Virus record (IMG/VR): IMGVR_UViG_3300012208_000008
Coordinates: 1-39,108 of that record
DNA length: 39,108 bases
Reading direction: 5' to 3' (one strand)
Source of the DNA: a virus
The position numbers were made by a program, and so were the translations under genes. Numbering within the stretch: the first letter of the stretch is position 1; the number at the start of each line of letters is the position of its first letter. Positions 5,980 to 12,379 of this stretch are shown one piece after another. The notes beneath the pieces are model-generated. The model was not told where the DNA came from, searched no databases, and worked only from the letters and a program-made list of their open reading frames with translations.

Positions 5980-6300
5980 ATGGGCTTCGGCGGGCCGGTC
6001 TGGCACTGCTCGGTTTCTAATCCGGTGATTGGATTGAGTGATTCGCGTAGCTGCCGCGAGATGGCTTATGAGATGCTTGCTGGATTCGGCGATGCATCGC
6101 TTGGCGAGTGGACCGAAGACCGGCCAAAGGCGTTCCATTTGCGCAGGCGGCTGAATGCAGCGGAGGAAAAGCGAGTCGGTCCCGCAGTGGATTGCCGCAC
6201 GACCGCAGAAGGCCAGCAGCGGTACGAGGCAATAAAGCCGGTCCTGCCAAGAGAAGCTTTGTACCTTGTGCGGGAAGAAGTGCCGGGGATTGCGATTTGA
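5980..6300 (+). CDS. conserved phage hypothetical protein, 106 aa
   Basis: ATG at 5980, preceded by GAATCGAGA. The N-terminus MGFGGPVWHCSVSNP is a recognisable start of a small protein seen in several phages. The middle is helical (AYEMLAGFGDASLGEW) followed by a Arg-rich LRRRL segment, and the end (REALYLVREEVPGIAI) looks like a strand. No function known. Coupled to the next gene through a TTGA overlap. Confidence 0.7.
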   Translation: MGFGGPVWHCSVSNPVIGLSDSRSCREMAYEMLAGFGDASLGEWTEDRPKAFHLRRRLNAAEEKRVGPAVDCRTTAEGQQRYEAIKPVLPREALYLVREEVPGIAI

Positions 6301-6479
6301 AGCACGAATTAACCATCACCCACGACCTGCAGTTCATTGCACGTCCGTTCTGCATTTCCTGCTCGTGTGGATTCAAAGCATCAGCGGAGACGCATGCCGA
6401 AGCCAAGCGTATCGTGGAGTCACACCAGCGGCTGGAGGAGCAAAAGGAAACCTTGAAGGCTAGGGGGTTTTTGAAGTGA
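6297..6479 (+). CDS. small Cys-rich protein, 60 aa, TTG start
   Basis: The only start consistent with coupling is TTG at 6297, overlapping the previous stop as TTGA. Residues 15-25 read RPFCISCSCGFKA, a C-x2-C-x-C cluster. A long helix follows (AETHAEAKRIVESHQRLEEQ). The layout of a zinc-knuckle-like N-terminus and a helical tail recalls small phage proteins with a C-terminal helix. Ends in GTGA overlap with the next gene. Confidence 0.6.
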   Translation: MKHELTITHDLQFIARPFCISCSCGFKASAETHAEAKRIVESHQRLEEQKETLKARGFLK

Positions 6480-7063
6480 GCGGCGATAAAAAATTGACAA
6501 CCGATGCACTGGAAACACTCGGCACGATCATTGATGAGAAAGCGGGGCGCGATGCCATTCACTTGGCCGTAGAGCCAGCCATTGCCGCACAACTCTTGAA
6601 ACCGGGCACGCACGTGGGTTTCATTGAGGGAGGCGTCGGCGTTTGCGAAGACCCTGTTGGGATTGTTGATCCGTTCTTGAAAGAGCCTGTAACAAAAGGG
6701 CAGCGCTTCTGGCTGGTGGTCTACCCACGCACGATCACTTCACTGCGCCACGTTTGGACGCATCCGGCATTCGGAGAGTTACCCATGTCAGTATCGGAGG
6801 ATAGGAAGAAGCGTTCTGAAGAGTGGCTGAGAAATTATTGCGCAAGTGAGAGCGATGCGCCCGAGTATGAGACTTTGCTTGCCCTTGCTTGCGGCCAACT
6901 GGACGAGGACGGCGGATGGTCGCACCAAGGAGAGTATTTGCTTTGCATGGGCAGCGATGCCCACGGCCAGATTCCTCCCGACCTGTGGGACCATGTGGAA
7001 AATGTCCTGGGCAAAAAGATTCCAAGCGAAAAGCGGGCTACCTACTTTTCATGCAGTTGCTGA
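6476..7063 (+). CDS. conserved phage hypothetical protein, 195 aa
   Basis: GTG at 6476 overlaps the previous TGA. The segment DAIHLAVEPAIAAQLLKPG, the VGIVDPFL motif and GQRFWLVVYPRTITSLRHVW, ending in WTHPAF, form a pattern seen in many phage genomes without a known function. C-terminal 90 residues: helical SEEWLRNYCASE, then HQGEYLLCMGSDAHGQIP and a final DLWDHVENVLGKKI helix. No active-site signature I can name. Last gene before a gap with a terminator-like hairpin and a new promoter. Confidence 0.75.
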   Translation: MSGDKKLTTDALETLGTIIDEKAGRDAIHLAVEPAIAAQLLKPGTHVGFIEGGVGVCEDPVGIVDPFLKEPVTKGQRFWLVVYPRTITSLRHVWTHPAFGELPMSVSEDRKKRSEEWLRNYCASESDAPEYETLLALACGQLDEDGGWSHQGEYLLCMGSDAHGQIPPDLWDHVENVLGKKIPSEKRATYFSCSC

Positions 7064-7070
7064 GTTTTGA

Positions 7071-7114
7071 GGCCCCCGCGACGGAAGGCGGAGGCCCGGT
7101 GTGATTCCCTTTTT
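7071..7114 (+). terminator. weak terminator-like hairpin
   Basis: GGCCCCCGC (7071-7079) pairs with GCGGAGGCC (7088-7096) with one central mismatch and an 8-base loop. A CTTTTT run follows only about 13 bases later, so this is not a textbook intrinsic terminator. Its position, just after the stop at 7063 and before a new promoter at 7147, supports a role at the operon boundary. Confidence 0.35.
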
Positions 7115-7146
7115 CCGCAGTTGCCAGCGAGGATAGCATTTCCCGC

Positions 7147-7175
7147 TTGACAGGCAACCATCTATCCGGTATACC
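7147..7175 (+). promoter_or_regulatory. sigma70-type promoter, likely giving a leaderless mRNA
   Basis: TTGACA (7147-7152), a 17-base spacer and TATACC (7170-7175) form a near-consensus promoter. Transcription should begin six to nine bases after the -10 box, at about 7182-7184, which coincides with the ATG at 7184. The mRNA would therefore have no or almost no 5' leader. Confidence 0.75.
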
Positions 7176-7183
7176 GTGTGCAT

Positions 7184-7633
7184 ATGGGCAAGCAATATCT
7201 TTCCATCCGCATCGAAGAACGGCTGCTGTCGCGGATCGATCAGCTTGCCAAGCGCACGCGGCGCACCAAATCGCAGGTCGGTGAAATGCTGCTGGAGCAA
7301 TCCTTGAAGGAGGACAAAATGGAACCGAATCCCATCTGGCGCCAGGGTGATGTACTTATTCGCAAAATCAACAAGCTGCCTGACGGCAAGCGCAGAAAGC
7401 GCCCCACGGGTCATGCGCTCGAAGGCGAGGCTACGGGGCATGTCCATCGCATCTTAGAGTTGGAGCAGGCCGAAGTGCTGGAGATCGGCGAGGGCTTGTT
7501 TGTTTCGGTTGGCGAGCAGGGCGTCTCGCTGATTCATCCCGAACACCACACCATCGAACTTCCTGCTGGCGATTTCGAAATCACCCGTCAGCGAGAATAT
7601 TTCCCTGACGAAATCAGGAACGTTCAGGACTGA
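7184..7633 (+). CDS. ribbon-helix-helix domain fused to a conserved phage beta-domain, 149 aa
   Basis: ATG 7184 is chosen because it coincides with the predicted transcription start; GTG 7178 would add two residues. Residues 1-40 are a ribbon-helix-helix (MetJ/CopG-type) DNA-binding domain: strand KQYLSIRIE, helices ERLLSRIDQLAKR and KSQVGEMLLEQSLK. From residue about 46 (an internal Met at 7319) comes a domain with QGDVLIRKI, GEATGHVHRI, LIHPEHHTIELP and ITRQREYFPDEI, a pattern common as a stand-alone small phage protein. The fusion suggests a DNA-binding regulator, possibly autoregulating its promoter. Confidence 0.75.
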   Translation: MGKQYLSIRIEERLLSRIDQLAKRTRRTKSQVGEMLLEQSLKEDKMEPNPIWRQGDVLIRKINKLPDGKRRKRPTGHALEGEATGHVHRILELEQAEVLEIGEGLFVSVGEQGVSLIHPEHHTIELPAGDFEITRQREYFPDEIRNVQD

Positions 7634-7635
7634 GC

Positions 7636-8490
7636 ATGAAGCTGCCAGCATCTACGCAGAAGATCATCGCAGAATTGAAAGAAGCGTTTGCTACCTCGCG
7701 CTTCGATGAAGGGTTGGTGCGCGAAGGCTTTGAAGAGCATCTCGAATTGCTGAAGCTGCCCAAGCGAGCGGTAGTGTTCCATCCCAATCCGGTGCGAGCA
7801 ATTCTGAAGATATACGAATTAACCGGGGCCGCTGCCGGGGCCGCTGCCTGGGCCGCTGCCTGGGACGCTGCCTGGGACGCTGCCGGGGCCGCTGCCTGGG
7901 ACGCTGCCGGGGCCGCTGCCTGGGCCGCTGCCGGGGCGAACCCCTGGAGGCCATTCCTCAAGATCGTGAAGGGCGGTTGCTTGTTTTTCTGGATGACACG
8001 CGATGCGGTCCACGTGGCTCAAGCACAGATATTTTCAATGGAGCATCCATCAGGCCAGCGGCGTCTGCATTACGAGATAGGACCGGCCATTGAATACCGC
8101 GACGGCAGCGGATTATGGTTCTGGAAGGGCACGCAAGTCACGGAGCAGACGATTCTGCGTCCCGAAACATTCACGGCGGAAGGAATTCTGGCTGAGCAGA
8201 ACGCCGAAGTGCGGCGCGTTCAGATCGAACGCTTCGGCATGGAGCGGTTCATCCGCGAGGCTAACGCCAAGATTATCCATTCCCATGAGATGGGGCAGCT
8301 CTATTCGCTGGACCTGCCGAATGATCCAGACCGCAAGCTGAAAGCCGTGCTGGTGAAAGACCCTTCTACAAATCGGGAGTATTTTTTGCGCGTACCGCCG
8401 ACCATCGAGCGGGCCGATGATGCATGCGCATGGACGTTTGGCTTTGAAGGGCTGGAAGCAAAGAATTACAGGCCGATAGTGGAAACCTAG
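7636..8490 (+). CDS. DUF6745-like protein with a tandem-repeat linker, 284 aa
   Basis: ATG at 7636, two bases after the previous stop. N-terminal helical region (STQKIIAELKEAFATSRFDEG), then an Ala-rich block of nine four-residue units (GAAA, WAAA, WDAA) at about 64-99. The C-terminal two thirds are FHYEIG/IEYRDGSGLWFWKGTQV-type beta strands and a RFGMERFI helix, which match the DUF6745 protein family as I know it. The family often has a repetitive Trp/Asp/Ala segment. Function unknown. Last plus-strand early gene; convergent with the late operon 46 bases downstream. Confidence 0.7.
   Translation: MKLPASTQKIIAELKEAFATSRFDEGLVREGFEEHLELLKLPKRAVVFHPNPVRAILKIYELTGAAAGAAAWAAAWDAAWDAAGAAAWDAAGAAAWAAAGANPWRPFLKIVKGGCLFFWMTRDAVHVAQAQIFSMEHPSGQRRLHYEIGPAIEYRDGSGLWFWKGTQVTEQTILRPETFTAEGILAEQNAEVRRVQIERFGMERFIREANAKIIHSHEMGQLYSLDLPNDPDRKLKAVLVKDPSTNREYFLRVPPTIERADDACAWTFGFEGLEAKNYRPIVET
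7825..7932 (+). repeat. nine 12-bp in-frame tandem repeats
   Basis: Nine units of KGG GMC GCT GCC encode G/W-A/D-A-A. Each unit varies only at the first base (G or T) and the fifth base (C or A). The array is in phase with the gene and so length-variable without frameshifting. Its GC-rich nature leaves the opposite strand open too, producing spurious Arg/Gln/Pro frames. Confidence 0.9.
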
Positions 8491-8535
8491 CAGAAATCAT
8501 TGCCACTGACGAGGTAAACCGATTTATCGATGATT

Positions 8536-8901
8536 CTAGACGGTAGGCTGGCCAAACATTCCCTTGAGTCGTGAAACGGCGACTTCGATCAGCAAGCGAA
8601 TAAGGCTGTCTTTTACTTCCAGCCCCGCGGCTTTGGCTCCCGCAGCGATCTTGGCGAAGGCCGCGACGTTCTTTTCGGCTCCGCTGGCCATGTTCTCTAC
8701 TTCCTGCACGGCTTCCCAGGCTAGTACTCCCAGCTTGCTCTTGAGCAGGGATTCAGCGCCGATCGCAAACGAATGAGCGCTATCCATTCCAAAAAGCGCC
8801 ACAAAAGCGTCACTTACATAAATTCCAACATGGCGGAAGATGTGCAGAATGGTGGAATACCAATGGTTCGGAGGTGTCACTACTTTTGCGGAGGTGCCCA
8901 T
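8536..8901 (-). CDS. LLH-type holin-like protein, 121 aa
   Basis: Start at 8901 (ATG) with AAAGGAA eight bases upstream. The N-terminal half is amphipathic to hydrophobic (HWYSTILHIFRHVGIYVSDAF, VALFGM). The C-terminal half is a long helix (WEAVQEVENMASGAEKNVAAF, then a GLEVKDSLIRLLIEVAVSRL end). This end-pattern recalls the Holin_LLH family, whose members finish with a conserved IE-AV helix. The location at the distal end of the lysis region supports a lysis role. The membrane segment is not strongly hydrophobic, so this is only a moderate call. A different phage accessory protein is possible. Confidence 0.5.
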   Translation of the reverse strand: MGTSAKVVTPPNHWYSTILHIFRHVGIYVSDAFVALFGMDSAHSFAIGAESLLKSKLGVLAWEAVQEVENMASGAEKNVAAFAKIAAGAKAAGLEVKDSLIRLLIEVAVSRLKGMFGQPTV

Positions 8902-8962
8902 AAGGGGATTCCTTTCTGCTAAAATAAACGGCTGAGAGCAGCAGTCCTTTCGTGGAGGACCA

Positions 8963-9532
8963 ATGCCGAAACGCCGCATGAGACGGCATCCCGTTACTCA
9001 GCCGTCCGACACATCCTACAAGATAATCGCCCTCACCAGACAACAAAATACTTTAGTTGATGCTGACGATTATGAATGGCTCAATCAATGGAATTGGAAT
9101 GCGCACTGGGACTCTCACAGGCGTAGTTTCTACGTCACCCGCACTATCGCCGATTATAGCATTCCCGGTAAACCGCGATGGACATGTATTCGGATGCATC
9201 GCGTAATCCTTAATTGCAGTCCAGGCGAAGACTGCGATCACAAAAATCACGATACTTTAGACAATCGAAAGAAAAATCTTCGCAAGTGCAGTGTTGCGCA
9301 GAATGCGCATAATCGGAAAATTCAAAGTTCTAATACTTCGGGATTCAAAGGTGTGACATGGACTAAAACTACTCGCAGATGGCGAGTAAAAATCACAGTC
9401 AATGGCTGTGAGAAACATTTGGGTTATTTTCATTCTCTTGAGGATGCAGCCCGCTCATATGATGAAGCCGCAAAAGTCTATTATGGCGAATTCGCTGTTC
9501 TCAATTTCCCATCTACTTTGTCTTCGAACTGA
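8963..9532 (+). CDS. HNH homing endonuclease with AP2 DNA-binding domain, 189 aa, antisense to the late operon
   Basis: ATG 8963 with GGAGGACC just upstream. Residues about 20-115: strand-rich N-terminus (YKIIALTRQQNTLVDADDYEWL) followed by the HNH core MHRVILN, GEDCDHKNHDTLDNRKKNLR and CSVAQNAHNRK. Residues about 125-185 are an AP2-type domain (SGFKGVTWTKTTRRWRVKI, HLGYFHSLEDAARSYDEAA). This is the usual architecture of AP2-HNH homing nucleases, which spread by cutting gene-less alleles. It lies on the plus strand inside a minus-strand operon, is more AT-rich than its neighbours, and overlaps the 3' end of the gene at 9513 by 20 bases. Confidence 0.9.
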   Translation: MPKRRMRRHPVTQPSDTSYKIIALTRQQNTLVDADDYEWLNQWNWNAHWDSHRRSFYVTRTIADYSIPGKPRWTCIRMHRVILNCSPGEDCDHKNHDTLDNRKKNLRKCSVAQNAHNRKIQSSNTSGFKGVTWTKTTRRWRVKITVNGCEKHLGYFHSLEDAARSYDEAAKVYYGEFAVLNFPSTLSSN

Positions 9533-9824
9533 CTTGAAATCTTTCGATGTTCGCCTTTTCAAGCATGTCGGCAGGGACAGCCAATGTAAGAAAGTCTTTC
9601 TTTTCGAGCGCCTGCAGGCTCAAAAACATAGCGGTCGCGGCGTCCTGCATAGCGCTACCCTCGCCAGACCAGATAGCCCACCGAGCCCTGCCACTCCGCC
9701 ACAAAAATGAAACCTGTGCAGAGTATAGCATCGAAACGAAAGCGTTGATCTCGTCGCGCTGGAGCCCGGCCTGCTTCATGCCGCTGTACCATGCGATCGG
9801 ATCCGGAAACGCGAGGAGGTTCAC
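9513..9824 (-). CDS. hypothetical protein of the lysis region, 103 aa, GTG start
   Basis: GTG at 9824 overlaps the holin-like gene's stop (GTGA). The product is helical with an aromatic/hydrophobic middle (AFVSMLYSAQVSFLWRSGRARWA, then a GEGSAMQDAATAMFLSLQALE stretch) but no clear transmembrane helix. Its position directly downstream of a two-helix holin-like gene suggests a lysis or host-envelope function, which is inference. The 3' end overlaps the convergent AP2-HNH gene. Confidence 0.65.
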   Translation of the reverse strand: MNLLAFPDPIAWYSGMKQAGLQRDEINAFVSMLYSAQVSFLWRSGRARWAIWSGEGSAMQDAATAMFLSLQALEKKDFLTLAVPADMLEKANIERFQVSSKTK

Positions 9825-10003
9825 GGCGTGGGAGGCACTTTTGCGTCATGGGCGGAAAGCCCGAAGAAAGCGATAGCCGCCGCGATCCCCCACTGCTCCC
9901 AGGTCATGCCGGACTTGTAAGAGTTTGCTATGATCAGCGCGGCCGCGGCTATACCGGCGGTCGAGGTCTTCCAGTGCGCCAAAGCGGCTTTCAGGAAAGT
10001 CAT
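9821..10003 (-). CDS. small holin-like membrane protein, 60 aa
   Basis: ATG at 10003 with GGAGG five bases before it. Two hydrophobic segments: TAGIAAAALIIANSY (about 13-27) and WEQWGIAAAIAFFGLSAHDAK (about 33-50), separated by a short turn. This two-helix layout with a short C-terminus is typical of small class II holins, which permeabilise the inner membrane so that the endolysin can reach the cell wall. It lies downstream of the glucosaminidase, separated from it by a homing endonuclease and a degenerate stretch. Confidence 0.65.
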   Translation of the reverse strand: MTFLKAALAHWKTSTAGIAAAALIIANSYKSGMTWEQWGIAAAIAFFGLSAHDAKVPPTP

Positions 10004-10410
10004 GGGCACCTCCAAAACTAAGGGCGGCACAGCCAGAATTGTGGGGACCCAGTGCTCTGGTTCGGAGGAGGAATCTAGCGCCGCCGCCCCGTAAATAAAG
10101 TCTCGCTTTCGCACTTGCGGGCGTCAACGAGCAATTCCGCCGGCGTTTCCTATCGGTACCATTGCGCCAAACTGCTCTTTGCCGTAGAGTTGCGGCCACA
10201 TCTTCAGCGGGGTTGTCTCTCGGGGTTAAGGGCACCACCCAGGCGGTTCCCTTGCAACGCTGGTACTTACTTCTTCGCGCTCACAACCATATATTCCGCG
10301 ACAGGCGATGGCCGCTGGCGGTGCGCATTGACTCCTGCCGGTTGCTTATCCGAAAAATGATCGAGTTGGGCGAGTTAAAACCCCTCCCGCCAGAGAAATC
10401 GAATGCTGCA
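10004..10410 (-). other. 407-bp stretch without a clear gene; possible gene remnant
   Basis: No intact gene is supported here. On the minus strand, reading in the frame of the holin-like gene, an ATG at 10201 opens 25 codons (MWPQLYGKEQFGAMVP onward) to a TGA at 10124-10126. The frame then stays open to the holin start, reading VRKRDFIYGAAALDSSSEPE and VPTILAVPPLV. This looks like eroded coding sequence. The rest (10202-10410) shows no recognisable structure. The stretch may be what remains of genes disturbed by insertion of the neighbouring GIY-YIG gene. Confidence 0.3.
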
Positions 10411-11034
10411 TCAGGAAAATAAACTATCCGGCGTATCCGGCTTGCGCTTGGCGTAGAAGATTTTCAATGAGGCGCTTATTTTATTTTTGTGCTCTTGCGT
10501 CAGTTTTGTTCCAGCGCGTAATTCACTAAGCCTTTTCCGCTGTGCGGGCGTGTATTCCCTTCTGCGATAATTAGCTGAAATTTTTGCCCGAATTTCTTGG
10601 CTGTGAGTGTATCCGACAGAATTGACTATGCCTGTCATGCCGCGCCTGATTTTTTCTTTATGTTCTTCTGTGAGTCTTTTGCCTTTATGCACGGCGCTCA
10701 ATTTCGCTCTGGTTATTTCGTCAGGGCGAAAGCCGGAACTACCGTCACCGCCATCCGTTGCGTTGTATCCATGAGGCCGCTTGGTTCCGTAAGCGATAAT
10801 TGCCTCTCTCTCGCAACAATTCGCTTCTTCATTCATGCAAATAACTACTGGCTCGATGGTGAATTTGTCCTCGCCGTATTTTTTGATTGCATTGTACAGG
10901 GGAATGTTCGGCGAGTTCAGCCTTCGCATGTCGTATAAATGCCCGCGCCATCGATCAGACAAGCGAGACCTAGTTTTCCCAATGTAGGATTTGCTATTGA
11001 CCAGATTCGTGATCTTGTAGATCGTCGTTGCCAT
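10411..11034 (-). CDS. GIY-YIG homing endonuclease with NUMOD3-type repeats, 207 aa
   Basis: ATG at 11034. Residues 5-20 carry the signature IYKITNLVNSKSYIGKT (GIY as IYK, YIG intact), followed by the catalytic Arg (SDRWRGH) and a Glu in the CCEREAIIAYG helix. The C-terminal half contains repeated basic motifs (KLSAVHKGKRLTEEHKEKI, GTKLTQEHKNKISASLK) typical of NUMOD3 DNA-contact modules. It is a free-standing homing nuclease. It is AT-rich relative to its neighbours and overlaps the 3' end of the endolysin gene by 41 bases, which suggests insertion at the end of that gene. Confidence 0.92.
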   Translation of the reverse strand: MATTIYKITNLVNSKSYIGKTRSRLSDRWRGHLYDMRRLNSPNIPLYNAIKKYGEDKFTIEPVVICMNEEANCCEREAIIAYGTKRPHGYNATDGGDGSSGFRPDEITRAKLSAVHKGKRLTEEHKEKIRRGMTGIVNSVGYTHSQEIRAKISANYRRREYTPAQRKRLSELRAGTKLTQEHKNKISASLKIFYAKRKPDTPDSLFS

Positions 11035-11488
11035 TAGGGGAACTTATATACTCTTCGTATATTTTAACACACTTGTCACCCCTCCGTAAATCCGTACTCC
11101 ACGATTTGCTCACTTCGGTGACGTATGTGACGGGATCGGAGGCCGCAAGCGCAGCGGCATAGTGTGGATAAACCGTGGAAAGCCTTCGCAATGTGTTCAT
11201 GCGGTCGGAAAAGCAAGCTTTGAGATCAGGATAGCGAACAAATCCAGCGCTCACCGTTTGCCATTCACCGCCAAGAAATTCCTTGGTTGGGAGGGAAACA
11301 GTCTGATAGACCTCATGGATGTGTTTTTTCATGCCAAAGCCGTTGAAATCGACACGATATAACAACGAAGTGCCATAGCCGGATTCCAGTGCCATTTCAC
11401 AGGCAGCCATTGGTGGGAAGATATGCCCGCCGTCGAAGGCCGCATCCGCCGTGGCATCAAGCCATTGCTTATTGGATTCGCTCATCAT
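10994..11488 (-). CDS. endolysin, GH73-type N-acetylglucosaminidase, 164 aa
   Basis: ATG at 11488 overlaps the upstream TGA (ATGA); an ATG one codon later is possible. Family signature near residues 20-42: GGHIFPPMAACEMALESGYG followed by TS, with the catalytic Glu expected at E35 in the LESGYGTS motif. Then NGFGMKK, a VSAGFVRYPDLKACFSDRM strand/helix unit and HYAAALAASDPVTYVTEV, a typical glucosaminidase C-terminal helix pair. It would cut the GlcNAc-MurNAc bond of peptidoglycan at lysis. No signal peptide, so it depends on a holin. The last 13 codons overlap the GIY-YIG gene and may not be ancestral. Confidence 0.85.
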   Translation of the reverse strand: MMSESNKQWLDATADAAFDGGHIFPPMAACEMALESGYGTSLLYRVDFNGFGMKKHIHEVYQTVSLPTKEFLGGEWQTVSAGFVRYPDLKACFSDRMNTLRRLSTVYPHYAAALAASDPVTYVTEVSKSWSTDLRRGDKCVKIYEEYISSPNGNDDLQDHESGQ

Positions 11489-11784
11489 AGATGTTCCATC
11501 GCTAATCTCTCGTCGACGCCCGCGTTGCTGATCATAATGTCGTGCGCGATGTCGCGGTCCCGCTTCTGGGTCACTTCGGTGTGGACACGGTGCAGATGGC
11601 CGGCGGCACATGTCGAGGCTTCCTTGTGCACGAATGGCTTGATGAATTTTTGGCAGGCCGGAATATCCGGGAGCGTCCCAGGCCCGTGGGCTTCCATCCA
11701 CAGCCGGTAAAACTTCTGCATCCCAACGGCCACGCGCTCTTCCATCGTTTCCGCAAGTCGGTAGTTGGTCTGGTCCGAGGCCAT
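11485..11784 (-). CDS. hypothetical protein upstream of the endolysin, 99 aa
   Basis: ATG at 11784 with GGGAG eleven bases upstream. The product is mixed and Cys/His-containing (LPDIPACQKFIKPFVHKEAST, CAAGHLHRVHTEVTQKRDRD), with no membrane helix. No family recognised. Coupled to the endolysin by a four-base overlap, so it probably takes part in or is co-expressed for lysis. An enzyme regulator or a second wall-associated protein would fit, without proof. Confidence 0.65.
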   Translation of the reverse strand: MASDQTNYRLAETMEERVAVGMQKFYRLWMEAHGPGTLPDIPACQKFIKPFVHKEASTCAAGHLHRVHTEVTQKRDRDIAHDIMISNAGVDERLAMEHL

Positions 11785-11809
11785 TGGTGGTCGTCTCCCG
11801 AGCTGGGAC

Positions 11810-12028
11810 TCATAGTGCCGCTCTGTTCCTCAACATTTGCAAAATCTCCTGATCGGACACAAGCCTTCGAAACACCTCGATAGATTGTAAGCGGTCCTGC
11901 TCGGAAACATCGGCCCATTTCTTGGCGAAGGGAGTCACGGAAGTTTTTGAGTGATTAGTCATCTCGAATATAAGTTGCGCTTGAATGTCAAAATGGCGCT
12001 TGGCCATCATTTCGGCGAGGTCTTTCAT
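11810..12028 (-). CDS. small helical protein, 72 aa
   Basis: ATG at 12028 (ATGA overlap with the preceding gene). Longer in-frame starts would run deep into that gene and are rejected. The sequence is all helix (MKDLAEMMAKRHFDIQAQLI, then SVTPFAKKWADVSEQDRLQSI and VFRRLVSDQEILQML). No recognised family, no membrane segment. Confidence 0.6.
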   Translation of the reverse strand: MKDLAEMMAKRHFDIQAQLIFEMTNHSKTSVTPFAKKWADVSEQDRLQSIEVFRRLVSDQEILQMLRNRAAL

Positions 12029-12375
12029 TTGGTGGGAAGCCCCAGTTTCAATTGAAGGAAGGGTAGGAAAGTCTCCCAGATGCGCAAGATCGTCCATGCC
12101 GCTCCGCCGCCAATGGCAAGCAGCAGACCCCATCCGACTTTCATGGTCCTGTTCATCGCCTTGATCGAAGTTTTCAGCTCGAGCACCTGAGTCTCGACAA
12201 GTTTCTCCAGCGTCCGTATGTCCTCGCGCTGTTCCATGTAGTGGCGGTCAAGCGTTTCGCACAATTGCGACTGCTTGCCAAGCTCCCCGCGCATCTCGAA
12301 GACAGCTGTAGCTACCAGACCGAAACTGTCAGGCGTCGGGGGCTTGGGCTCAGGCTTGGGCTTGTCGTTGGGCAT
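12025..12375 (-). CDS. coiled-coil membrane protein, XhlA-like, 116 aa
   Basis: ATG at 12375, four bases after the tail-fibre stop; no strong ribosome binding site. Pro/Lys-rich N-terminus (KPKPEPKPPTPDS), then a coiled coil (CETLDRHYMEQREDIRTLEK, VETQVLELKTSIKAM), then one hydrophobic helix (VGWGLLLAIGGGAAWTILRI) close to the C-terminus. This is the layout of XhlA/hemolysin-type lysis accessory proteins and of some spanin-like proteins. It probably belongs to the lysis cassette that begins here. Confidence 0.65.
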   Translation of the reverse strand: MPNDKPKPEPKPPTPDSFGLVATAVFEMRGELGKQSQLCETLDRHYMEQREDIRTLEKLVETQVLELKTSIKAMNRTMKVGWGLLLAIGGGAAWTILRIWETFLPFLQLKLGLPTK

Positions 12376-12379
12376 CAGG

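Noticed and set aside
7691-8022. Minus-strand frames rich in Arg/Gln/Pro or Gly/Pro/Ser
   Set aside because: They are the complement of the 12-bp tandem repeat in the DUF6745-like gene.
8491-8535. A bidirectional terminator between the convergent operons
   Set aside because: Only a 4-bp CGAT/ATCG hairpin and no T-run are visible in this 45-base gap.
9846-10238. A 130-codon minus-strand frame with GTG start
   Set aside because: It is Arg-rich, lacks a ribosome binding site and covers the better-supported holin-like gene in another frame.
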